Source of the DNA: DASUBN01 sp036000105
GTDB taxonomy: Bacteria; Pseudomonadota; Gammaproteobacteria; Natronospirales; REEB76
DNA: 64,000 nt
Direction: 5' to 3'
Assembly: GCA_036000105.1 (NCBI GenBank)
Contig: DASYGE010000011.1
Coordinates: forward strand, 13,636 to 77,635
Shown here: piece by piece, positions 52,847-60,958 of the stretch
Layout of the letters: every line of letters starts with the position of its first letter
Numbering within the stretch: position 1 is the first letter of the stretch
Notes under the pieces: generated by a model
What the model was told of the DNA's origin: nothing
Database searches by the model: none
The model's input: only the letters and a program-made list of their open reading frames with translations
Made by a program: the position numbers and the translations under genes

Positions 52847-53880
52847 GTACCGCCGAAATCAGGGAAATCTCCCGGACAGAGTATGCAGATTTTCTGGTTT
52901 CCATAACCCATTCGCCGTTCCAGCGCATGGAGTGGCTTGCCTTGGTGGAGCGGCTCTATCCCATCCGGGTGATACCGCTGGGCTGCTTCTCTGAGAACCG
53001 CCTGCAGGCGGTCATCCCTTTGCTGCGCCGCCGCTACGGTCCGGCAATACTCTTCGGCGCGCCGTTACGCAAATGCCCTGTACCACCGGCAACGCTCTTT
53101 TGCGCACCGCCCACCAAAGTTGATCTCGTATCGCAGGCTTTGGAGACGTGGGTTCGACGCCAGGGAGTCGGCTATATGCAAGCAACCTATCCACCCTCGC
53201 CGGCAGGCGTTCCGGACGCAGGTGATATGGCGGAGAAACTCGAAAACCTTGAATTGAAGCTTTCGCGACCGTTGGCAGAACTTTGGCAATTGCTTTCGAA
53301 GAAGACCCGTTACACCGTTCGCAGGGCAGTGAAGGATGGAGTGAAGCTGCACTGGGCCTTCGACGCGGATTTCATTCAAACACAGTTGAAGCTACTGCAT
53401 GATACTTATGCCCGGCAGGGCGTTCAGCCAAACTACCCCCCCGCGTTGTACCGGGCGCTGCTCGAAAAGCGGAGCGTAACAGGCTTGCGCATAATGTATG
53501 CCACTGTAGCCGGGCGCATCATCGCCGCGGCATGGCTGCTGGCTGGTGGTGATCGTTGTTACTACTGGGATGCAGTGACGTCAGAGGAAGGCAGGCGATT
53601 GAGCGCCAATCACGCGCTCGTCTGGTGCCTGATCCGCTGGGCAAAGCGGCACCGATTCGAGACCATCGATTTCGTTGGCACCGCTAGAGGCGGTCGCGGC
53701 GGCAGTCGGCCGGGCATCGGGCATTTCAAGCGTTCCATGGGTGCTCTGCCGGTCGAGTACCATATCGTCTATTGGTATTCGCCCATCTACCGTCTCGCTT
53801 TGAGCGTCTACCGGTCGTGGTCTTATCTAAAACAGCGGCTTGCTTTGCTGGGGAGGACTAGGGATGGCGGAAATCACTGA
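52843..53880 (+). CDS. FemAB/GNAT-fold acyltransferase-like protein (second copy)
   Basis: This 345-residue protein again shows the FemAB-like form: SPFQRMEWLALVERL at the start, KKTRYTVRRAVKDGVKL in the middle, then an end with FETIDFVGTARGG and IGHFKRSMGALP, the family's F..I.F......G...FK..(F/M)G pattern. It is related to, but clearly different from, the protein at 50994-52085. The last 17 bases overlap the start of the DegT-like gene. A role in adding an acyl or aminoacyl group to a surface glycan is inferred. Confidence 0.75.
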   Translation: MSTAEIREISRTEYADFLVSITHSPFQRMEWLALVERLYPIRVIPLGCFSENRLQAVIPLLRRRYGPAILFGAPLRKCPVPPATLFCAPPTKVDLVSQALETWVRRQGVGYMQATYPPSPAGVPDAGDMAEKLENLELKLSRPLAELWQLLSKKTRYTVRRAVKDGVKLHWAFDADFIQTQLKLLHDTYARQGVQPNYPPALYRALLEKRSVTGLRIMYATVAGRIIAAAWLLAGGDRCYYWDAVTSEEGRRLSANHALVWCLIRWAKRHRFETIDFVGTARGGRGGSRPGIGHFKRSMGALPVEYHIVYWYSPIYRLALSVYRSWSYLKQRLALLGRTRDGGNH

Positions 53881-55099
53881 AGATCAGGCGTTCGGGCTGC
53901 AGCCACCCAAACCATCATCTTACCGGCTGCCTTCCCTGGTGCAGCCCAACTGGCAGCTGCATGACATGTTGGGGGCATTGCAAGCCGGTCCCTTCGAACG
54001 TTTGAGCCGCGAGCTGTGTCAGCACTATGGGAATCGCTATTGTTTACTGCTAGACCGGGCGCGTTCAGGTATGTATCTACTGTCGGCTGTCTTCGGTCTT
54101 AAGGGTGAATGGATACTCAGCTCGTTGATGCACCGGCCTTCTGCGGTGCTGTTACGTCAGCACTGCAGCAAGCTTGCCCTGGCGGATGTCGACCGCGATT
54201 TCGGGATCAGCACTGAATCAGTACAGCGGTTGTTATCAGCAGAATCCTGTTGCGTGCTGGCGACGCATACCTACGGCAAGGTTGTGGACCTCGCAGGGCT
54301 GAGGCGCCTAGCGGATCAGGCTGGCCAGGTGCTGATCGAAAATGCGGTACATATGGCCGGGAATCTTGATGTGGATGAGAGACGCGTCGGCAGCTGGGGC
54401 GATGCCACGCTGCTGAGCTTCAATGTGGATAAACCGCTCGGCGGGATACTGGGCGGTGCGTTGCTAACAAATCGCGAGGATATCTGGCGGGCGGTCAGCG
54501 GATATACCCTGGGCCCCGCCAACGGCCGTGAGACCCGCGAACGGATAATGACCACTTATCTTGCCTACCGGTTGAAGTCATTGTTGCTACGTCTGCCGCA
54601 AGCAAGCCGCTATCGCGGAGCCAGTGATGGCATCGCCGAGATCGAATCGTTCGATGCTGACAGCTACAGCAGTTACACGCCGCGGCGCATACACCGGCTC
54701 CAGGCAGCTGTCGCGCTAAAGTGCCTGCGACGTGAGGATGAGATCGTGGCGCGCCGTCGCCGCAATGCCGAGCGACTCACTAGCCAGTTGCGCGGCTTGC
54801 GCGGTGTCGGTTTGCCGGAATCAACTGCCACGCGTCCCCATGCCTATACATATTACCCGGTGGTACTGCAGGAAGGCTCGCGTTACGCGCTTGGGACGAG
54901 GCTCGCGCAGGACGGCATCGAGACCAAGTGGCGTTACTACCCGCTGCATATGCAGAGCGGCTTCCGGGATCTGCGCCGGGACAACATGCCGCAGACCGAA
55001 TGGTTGTGGAAGCAGCACTTGTTATTGCCTGCGGGTGCCGCTACGGACGAAGCCGGAATCGACTATCTCGCTGCCTGCATGCGTGAGGCGCTTGCATGA
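53864..55099 (+). CDS. DegT/DnrJ/EryC1-type PLP aminotransferase-like protein
   Basis: This 411-residue protein has the fold-type I aminotransferase layout of sugar aminotransferases that make amino-deoxy sugars. Lys190 in SFNVDKPLGG is at the usual PLP-lysine position. The motif that normally reads EDxAQ or EDxAH, whose Asp contacts the PLP ring nitrogen, reads IENAVHMAG, with Asn160 in place of Asp. This could change activity or make it a non-aminating relative. It has a good ribosome site (GGGAGGACTAGGG) and is the last gene of the + strand group. Confidence 0.8.
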   Translation: MAEITEDQAFGLQPPKPSSYRLPSLVQPNWQLHDMLGALQAGPFERLSRELCQHYGNRYCLLLDRARSGMYLLSAVFGLKGEWILSSLMHRPSAVLLRQHCSKLALADVDRDFGISTESVQRLLSAESCCVLATHTYGKVVDLAGLRRLADQAGQVLIENAVHMAGNLDVDERRVGSWGDATLLSFNVDKPLGGILGGALLTNREDIWRAVSGYTLGPANGRETRERIMTTYLAYRLKSLLLRLPQASRYRGASDGIAEIESFDADSYSSYTPRRIHRLQAAVALKCLRREDEIVARRRRNAERLTSQLRGLRGVGLPESTATRPHAYTYYPVVLQEGSRYALGTRLAQDGIETKWRYYPLHMQSGFRDLRRDNMPQTEWLWKQHLLLPAGAATDEAGIDYLAACMREALA

Positions 55100-55126
55100 G
55101 AAGAGGGTGAGGTAGCGCCTAGGTCA

Positions 55127-55867
55127 TCATGTTTGACGCTTGGTCAAGACGAACACGAATCCGGGGGACAGGAATGTCAGCGTATCCAGGAGTGGGGTCG
55201 GCATCACCGCGAGCGATCGCCACGCGAGACTGGTGGGGTGGAAGTCAGCAGGATGCCGCAGGATATAGGGGACCGCATTGGTGGCCTCGAAGCCGGCGAG
55301 CCAGGCACGCAATCTCCAGTAGCTGACAGAGTAGGCATCCAGCAATTTCTGCGATCCGCAAGCGCGCATCAGCCCTACGGCAAACCGGCGCGGCAGCCAG
55401 TGTATGAACGGCCATAAGGTGTGAGGTTCGACGGGGAAGAGCAGGTTGGGCCCGGCGAAATAGACGATCCCGCCTGGGCGCAGCACCTTGTGTATGAAGC
55501 TGATCAGACGCACTGGATCGGGAACATGCTCGTAGACCTGGTTGCATACCACCACGTCAACGCTATCAGCGGCCATAGGGTCCGTATCGTATCCACCCTG
55601 AATCAACCTCAGATTAGGGTGCTCATGCATCAGGTTCGCCCATTGGGGCCATGGCTGCGGATCTATGCCGGCTACCTGCGCCACCTGTGCAGCGAGAGTT
55701 GCCGCGATCTCGCCGCTGCCACATCCGATATCGAGCCAACGGGCCGCTGTCAGATCGAATGTCGAGAATCCCTGTAGCGTCGTGAACACGGCCGCCGCCT
55801 TGCGTTCACGATCCTGGTTGCCCCATCGGGGTATGTTTGAGGGTGCATCGCTCATGGAACGGGTCAA
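55127..55867 (-). CDS. Class I SAM-dependent methyltransferase (island, second)
   Basis: The 246 residues include WLDIGCGSGEIAATLAAQ (SAM motif I), GIDPQPWPQ, VVVCNQVYEHVPDP (motif with His like other glycan-linked Methyltransf_11 members), and LRPGGIVYFAGPN. The C-terminal part has a Trp/Leu-rich region around HWLPRRFAVG. It follows the GT4 gene with a 4-base overlap on the minus strand and is convergent with the DegT-like gene. The substrate is not known. Confidence 0.8.
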   Translation of the reverse strand: MTRSMSDAPSNIPRWGNQDRERKAAAVFTTLQGFSTFDLTAARWLDIGCGSGEIAATLAAQVAQVAGIDPQPWPQWANLMHEHPNLRLIQGGYDTDPMAADSVDVVVCNQVYEHVPDPVRLISFIHKVLRPGGIVYFAGPNLLFPVEPHTLWPFIHWLPRRFAVGLMRACGSQKLLDAYSVSYWRLRAWLAGFEATNAVPYILRHPADFHPTSLAWRSLAVMPTPLLDTLTFLSPGFVFVLTKRQT

Positions 55868-56997
55868 CTATTGAGGGCGGCGAGGCAATCCACTGCCGTC
55901 CGCCGGACATCGAACGCTTCTGCTGCCTGCATGACCCCACGGGCGAATCCTCCGGGGGTCGTATCAAGTGCGCGACGTATGGCGCGGGCCATTCCTTGCG
56001 CACTCACTTCGTCGGCCACGATTCCACAGCCATAAGTTTCCAGCAAGCTAGCAAGATCCCCCACAGGCATGGCGATGACGGGGCGGTGCATTTGCATCGC
56101 ATCGGAGAAAACCACCGGGATGCTCTCAACCCTGGATGGGATGATCACATAGTCAGCCCACTCGAATAATTCGTGAGCCGCCGCATGATCGAGATATCCG
56201 TCCAGTTTGACCGGATGTCCGGCGCTCGCAAGCGCTTTGACGCGCCTATTGATCTCTGTTTCGAGCGGCCCGCCTCCACACACGCGTACGGCTTCGATCC
56301 GTGTCCATTCGGATTCCGTGAGTTGTGCGAGCGCATCAAGCAGGAGATCGGGGCCTTTGTTCGGATGCCAGCGTCCGAGGAAAGCTAGGCGATAAGGTGG
56401 TGCTTTATTGGGCAATCGCCGGCCGGGAGGGCCGAACATGCGGCTGCTGGCGAGAAACCGGCAATCACGTCCTCCGACGATGTGCTGCACGTCTGCGGCC
56501 AGCTTTATCCCGTCGGCGAAACAGTGAGCAGCCTCGCGCAGCACCGTGGCAAGATATCCGCGGACCAACGGCAGCTTGCCGAGCCCCCAGATATCACTGC
56601 CCAGTGCCCATATGCTGTACGGGATGGAGAATTGTCGCGCTGCTCGTCGTACCCAGGCGCCAGAAGGGAGCGCCCACAGCGCAAGGATATGATCCGGCCG
56701 ACTCTCTAAGCAGGCCTGCTGCACGGCGCGCCGGCCTGCAGCCATGGTTCTAACGATCGCCACCCAGTCACCTGGAGATGCGGGGTTGAGCAGTGAAAGC
56801 GGTAACTTGGGTACTACGAAGCGGCTGACAGCCAAACTGTCATCACTGTCGACAGCACTACCGGTTGTTGGCGCAAGGATATTCACCGTCACGTTCGCTT
56901 TGGTCAACGCCACGGCGAAGTCATGCACGAAAAGACCGGCAGCTGCGGATCCTTGGCCGGTGCTTGAATACGAACTCGTCACCAACAGAAGTTTCAT
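55864..56997 (-). CDS. GT4-family glycosyltransferase
   Basis: The 377-residue protein has the GT-B fold: an N-terminal Rossmann-like half starting KLLLVTSSYSSTGQGSAAAGLFVHDF and a C-terminal half with LAFLGRWHPNKGPDLLLDAL and ESIPVVFSDAMQMHRPVIAM, the usual nucleotide-sugar motif (the second acidic residue is Asp here). It adds a sugar from an NDP-sugar, probably at the cytoplasmic face to a lipid carrier. It overlaps a methyltransferase gene on each side by 4 bases, making a three-gene operon. Confidence 0.87.
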   Translation of the reverse strand: MKLLLVTSSYSSTGQGSAAAGLFVHDFAVALTKANVTVNILAPTTGSAVDSDDSLAVSRFVVPKLPLSLLNPASPGDWVAIVRTMAAGRRAVQQACLESRPDHILALWALPSGAWVRRAARQFSIPYSIWALGSDIWGLGKLPLVRGYLATVLREAAHCFADGIKLAADVQHIVGGRDCRFLASSRMFGPPGRRLPNKAPPYRLAFLGRWHPNKGPDLLLDALAQLTESEWTRIEAVRVCGGGPLETEINRRVKALASAGHPVKLDGYLDHAAAHELFEWADYVIIPSRVESIPVVFSDAMQMHRPVIAMPVGDLASLLETYGCGIVADEVSAQGMARAIRRALDTTPGGFARGVMQAAEAFDVRRTAVDCLAALNS

Positions 56998-57722
56998 GCG
57001 CTCCTTTCGGCTACAAGCCGGTAGCTGAGCGGCATGAAGGAGTCAGCCGGCAGGGCTTTGCCCAACAACCAGCCTGCAACGTTCACGAGCGGGATCAATA
57101 ATGTTATGAGGGGCAAAAGCAGTATCGCAAGACGTGGACGGCTGAGGATATTCAGTCCGCTTTTCGCAAGCGCGATCGCACCTAAGGCGGCGGCAGTCTC
57201 GACGGGATGACCGAACGTGGTCTCGTCGACAAGTCGCAGACCGTTCTGTATCAGTAATTGACGCAATCCTTCGAGGGTCCAACGATGAAAGTCGTTTGGA
57301 GCATCGTGCACGGGGTACATGAAAGGGACCTGCAGGATGAGAAGGCCTCCGGGTTTGAGGACCCGGGCAGCTTCTGAGATCGCTGCATCGGGTGAAGGCA
57401 GGTGTTCCAGCACGTCCAAAAGTAATACGGAATCAGCCGTTGCATTCCGGAAAGGAAGGCGCACTGCATCGCCGAAAACATCCGCCAAACCAGGATAGCC
57501 CTGGGTTATGGTGGGAGGATAATCCAGACCGATGTAGTTCCCGCGCTCCCCGATGCAGTCAGCCAGCCATCGGTCGCCGCAGCCGATGTCTATGACACAG
57601 CCTCGAACCAGAGGCGTTATCGCCTGCTTCGTCGCGTAATTTTCCCGGGACATGAGCCACTGCGGATGGAGCGGAGTGCGCGCAAGCGGCTGAACAAACT
57701 GGCGCAGGTGGGTGAATAGCAT
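56994..57722 (-). CDS. Class I SAM-dependent methyltransferase with C-terminal membrane segment
   Basis: The 242-residue product has a methyltransferase domain (about 35-170, with CVIDIGCGDRWLADCIG, DVLEHLPSPDAAI and LKPGGLLILQVPF). The C-terminal 60 residues are strongly hydrophobic (RLAILLLPLITLLIPLVNVA), suggesting a membrane hairpin or helix, so it may act on a lipid-linked glycan. The start at ATG 57722 gives MLFTHLRQFVQPL; the frame stays open to 57773 and a longer start is possible. It is first in the operon with GT4. Confidence 0.78.
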   Translation of the reverse strand: MLFTHLRQFVQPLARTPLHPQWLMSRENYATKQAITPLVRGCVIDIGCGDRWLADCIGERGNYIGLDYPPTITQGYPGLADVFGDAVRLPFRNATADSVLLLDVLEHLPSPDAAISEAARVLKPGGLLILQVPFMYPVHDAPNDFHRWTLEGLRQLLIQNGLRLVDETTFGHPVETAAALGAIALAKSGLNILSRPRLAILLLPLITLLIPLVNVAGWLLGKALPADSFMPLSYRLVAERSA

Positions 57723-57999
57723 GGCTAGACGCAACTCAACTGGATACCAACGCCGCGATGCACAGACCCGCATGCATTGTCCCGCCGTGTTAGCACGCGC
57801 ATGCCGGAGTCAGGTCTTTGGAAGAGAACCGCCATTGTAGTCATGGCTCTTGATCGGGCCATTGGTCCATGTTTCGGTGATTCAACAAGGTGCGGAGAGA
57901 ACGCTTCAAGCCTGTCTCCGTTTGGCGCTTGGACCATCCTTGTCCGCCATCGCCAGACGGGGGCTTGGTATGACGAGAGAAGATCCCGTGGCATCAGCA
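57723..57999. other. Gap before the methyltransferase-GT4 operon
   Basis: These 277 bases lie between the GT2 gene and the methyltransferase gene, both on the minus strand. No credible coding sequence or terminator hairpin was found. It is likely to hold the promoter for 57722-55127, but no clear -35/-10 pair is seen. Confidence 0.5.
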
Positions 58000-58902
58000 T
58001 CAGCGATGGCTTGTATTCGCGAAAAGTAAATTGGTGATTTGCTCTGACACGAGGCCGATGAGGAATATCAGAACCGAAGTGATGAACAGCAATGCACTCA
58101 TGTTAGTGAACCGATGTTCTGTTAGATATGTATAAAGATAATAACATGCGCTGGTCATGAAGAAGGAAAAGCTTATCGGCAAGAAGATCTTGAGTGGAGA
58201 ATACAACGTACCGACCTTGAAAATTATCATGAGGAAGCGTGTGCCGTCGCGAAGCGGACGGATGTGGCTTTGCCCTTGGCGTTTGCCGGCTTCTATCGGC
58301 ACGTAACCGACCCGGTAACCGGCGCGGAAAAACGCCATGGTTATCGTCGTGGGGTACGAGAAGCGATTCGGAAGCAGATGCAGATATTCCTTGAACAGGT
58401 CAGAATGCACCACGCGGAATCCAGATGTAAGGTCGGCGATTTCATTTCCTACCATCCAGCTTGCCAGGAGGTTATATACGGTATTTGCAGCATGTCTCCC
58501 GAAAGTCGCCTGTGTAGCGCCGGTACGTGCGCCGACCACCATGTCATAACCCTTATCATAGAGATCCAACAGTCTGGCGATGTCCTCCGGAGGGTGTTGC
58601 CCATCGGCGTCCAGGAAGACGAGTACCTGTCCATGCGCCGCGCGTGCCCCGGATTTGACCGCCGCACCGTTACCCAAGGAGTAGGGATGCCTGACCACCA
58701 GGGCACCGGCCTGGCGGGTGACGTCGGCGGTGCCGTCTTTCGAACCGTCGTCCACCACGACGATCTCGGCCTCGGGATACAGGCCGCGGAGTTTCGGCAA
58801 CAAGGCGGCGAGGCTCTGGGCTTCGTCTTTGGCGGGCAGGACAATGGAGAGATGCGTTTTGCTGCCGCTCATGCTGCGTCGCCGGAGATTAGATGCCGCC
58901 AA
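58000..58902 (-). CDS. GT2 glycosyltransferase of the polyprenyl-phosphate sugar synthase type
   Basis: The 300-residue protein (Met11 is an alternative start) has a GT-A domain with LSIVLPAKDEAQSLAALLPKL, IVVVDDGSKDG, and the DxD-like FLDADGQHPPED, matching dolichyl/undecaprenyl-phosphate hexose synthases. The C-terminus has two membrane helices (about 225-290), as in the ArnC/GtrB-type members. Such enzymes make undecaprenyl-phosphate-hexose, the donor used by GT-C transferases. Two GT-C-like genes lie directly upstream in the same direction, 30 bases away, so this may supply their donor. Confidence 0.88.
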   Translation of the reverse strand: MAASNLRRRSMSGSKTHLSIVLPAKDEAQSLAALLPKLRGLYPEAEIVVVDDGSKDGTADVTRQAGALVVRHPYSLGNGAAVKSGARAAHGQVLVFLDADGQHPPEDIARLLDLYDKGYDMVVGARTGATQATFGRHAANTVYNLLASWMVGNEIADLTSGFRVVHSDLFKEYLHLLPNRFSYPTTITMAFFRAGYRVGYVPIEAGKRQGQSHIRPLRDGTRFLMIIFKVGTLYSPLKIFLPISFSFFMTSACYYLYTYLTEHRFTNMSALLFITSVLIFLIGLVSEQITNLLFANTSHR

Positions 58903-58932
58903 TATACCATCCTTGGCTTGACCAGAACGTGC

Positions 58933-60885
58933 CTACTTATGCGGCCCTGACTCGAGCTTGTGTAACTCGCCCTCGAAATCTGCGATCTCCGTGTCCAGGT
59001 GACCCAGATAGTTCAGCTTGCGCAATCCATCCAGGTCCTTGGTGGCGAGCGCGGGATCCAGCATGTTGATGTCCATGGTGACGAGATTGGCCTGGTACTG
59101 AGGTTCACTGGGCACCAGCGCGGCTGCTTGCGCCATCAGGTCTCTCGCCTTGGAGAGCTGGTGGGGATCCTGGGTAGACAAGTAATTGCCATAGATGACC
59201 AGTACGTTGGCATGGGACCCCGCGAGTTTGTCGATCTCGGGGTTAGTCAGGGCTGAATCGAACATGGCGTACATGCTGGTCGGCGGTATATGGCAGTTGT
59301 TACGGTCGGCGCAGTCGATGAGCGCATTCAAGCCCTGGATGTCAGAGGCGCTGATACGTTGATGACCCAGCTTCTCCGCAATGCGTTGCAACACCGCGGG
59401 ATCGGTGATGCCTTTCAACTGTGCCTGCACTAGTATCAGGGATACATCCGGGATGATGCTGGAGTTGGGTACTGCGGACGCGGCTTTGAGAGAGTTGACG
59501 GCATCGGGATATAGGCTAGCGTCTTCGAACAGGGCCTTGTTCGCGTAGGTCTGGCCCAGCATGTAGGTCGCGTAAGGCGATTCAGGATGGTGGCGTGCTT
59601 CGCTGGCGGAGAAGGTCAGGTTGTCCTGCCAGTCGCTGGCCCGTAGCCAGGTGAGGAAAGCGCAGGCGCAGAGCGCCAGGGCGACGAAGATGTAACGCGG
59701 CTGCTTGAAACGGCTGGAGTCCTGCAGCGGATATATGAGTGACAAGACCGCCAGCATCAGACCGAGATCCGGCAGGTAGCAGCGGTGCTCGTAAGCGAGT
59801 TCCAGGGGGAAGATCGTGGATTCCATCAGCTGGCCGCCGAAGAACCAGGCGATGCCGAGAGCCACCAGAGGGAGTCTACGGCGCAACAGGTAGCTCGCTG
59901 CTACCAGACCCGCGAGAGCGATGACGGAGCAAAGGGTGGTAGCAGGCTGCAACAGGCCGTGGGAGACTGCGATGTCGTCGTGATAGAGCCCCATGGAGCC
60001 GAGATCAGGCAGCAGCGTCAACCTTATATAGAGGCAGACGATGCGTGCCTCCGTCATGAGGCGTTCGCCCAGAGTGAAATCCCGATGGCTGTAATCGAGA
60101 GGAGCGCCGTGGGCCACGATTATCCATGCAAGAGCGGCGCACACCGGCAGCACCAGCATAGGCACATAGAACAGCGCGGCCTGCATGTCTGTGCCGCCCT
60201 TGGCGCTGCGGAAACGGAAGATGAAGAACTCGATCACCAGGGTGTACACCGGTAGGAGCGCACCGGATTCCTTGCTGAACATGGCCACCAGAGTGAGCAG
60301 CGGCACCGCGGTCCAGATCAGCCATGCCCCATGCAGACCCGAGAGGCGGCGGGTCCGGCCCCATATATAGACGTTGGAGCCCACCAACACGAACAGGCTG
60401 GATAGGGCCGTCTCGCGCTGCACCACGTACAGCACGGGCATCAAGTTCAGCGGGTGCAGTAGCCATAGGGCACCGGTGAGGAGGGCCAGCCATTCGATGC
60501 GGTTTTCCGCCAGGGACGGGACATACTCACGGCGGTAGGCCTGCAGCAGCTGCACCAGCAGCAGGAACACCAGGAGTCCGTTCAGCAGATGGATCACCAG
60601 GTTGGTGATCTTGAACGCCATGGCGTTGTCCAGGCCGAAGAAATAGCTGTTGAGGGTGAAGGTCAGCATGCTCACGGGTCGCATGGTGGGGCCCGCCTGG
60701 AAGGAGAAGGCTGCCCGGCTGAGTTCGGCCCAGGAGAGATCATCCACTTGCAGCGCAGCGTTCTGCACGATGTTGGTGTAGTCATCCAGGGCGAAGCCCC
60801 CGGTGAGACCGGGTTTATAGACCAGGAAAGCCACGCTTAAGGCCAGCAGGATGAACAACAGTTGTGAGGGGGTGGTGTGTTTCAT
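58933..60885 (-). CDS. TMTC-like GT-C membrane glycosyltransferase (first paralog)
   Basis: The 650-residue protein is mostly membrane: about 11-12 helices in residues 8-420, then a soluble helical, TPR-like region to the end. The first periplasmic loop has Asp34-Asp35 (FALDDYTNI), the place of the catalytic Asp in GT-C enzymes, and MRPVSMLTFTLNSYFFG and WLLHPLNL follow, as in TMTC-type O-mannosyltransferases and bacterial relatives. It shares motifs such as GQLMEST and LPLEL/FPLEL, with EHR.YLP, with the next gene, so the two are paralogs. Such enzymes use a polyprenyl-phosphate sugar and act in the periplasm. A pilin acceptor is inferred only from position. Confidence 0.8.
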   Translation of the reverse strand: MKHTTPSQLLFILLALSVAFLVYKPGLTGGFALDDYTNIVQNAALQVDDLSWAELSRAAFSFQAGPTMRPVSMLTFTLNSYFFGLDNAMAFKITNLVIHLLNGLLVFLLLVQLLQAYRREYVPSLAENRIEWLALLTGALWLLHPLNLMPVLYVVQRETALSSLFVLVGSNVYIWGRTRRLSGLHGAWLIWTAVPLLTLVAMFSKESGALLPVYTLVIEFFIFRFRSAKGGTDMQAALFYVPMLVLPVCAALAWIIVAHGAPLDYSHRDFTLGERLMTEARIVCLYIRLTLLPDLGSMGLYHDDIAVSHGLLQPATTLCSVIALAGLVAASYLLRRRLPLVALGIAWFFGGQLMESTIFPLELAYEHRCYLPDLGLMLAVLSLIYPLQDSSRFKQPRYIFVALALCACAFLTWLRASDWQDNLTFSASEARHHPESPYATYMLGQTYANKALFEDASLYPDAVNSLKAASAVPNSSIIPDVSLILVQAQLKGITDPAVLQRIAEKLGHQRISASDIQGLNALIDCADRNNCHIPPTSMYAMFDSALTNPEIDKLAGSHANVLVIYGNYLSTQDPHQLSKARDLMAQAAALVPSEPQYQANLVTMDINMLDPALATKDLDGLRKLNYLGHLDTEIADFEGELHKLESGPHK

Positions 60886-60958
60886 CTACGAAGCCATGAT
60901 GGGAGCGGCATGGCGCAAGATTCTATCGGGATTTGCTGCTGCAGCGGATGGTTGAACG

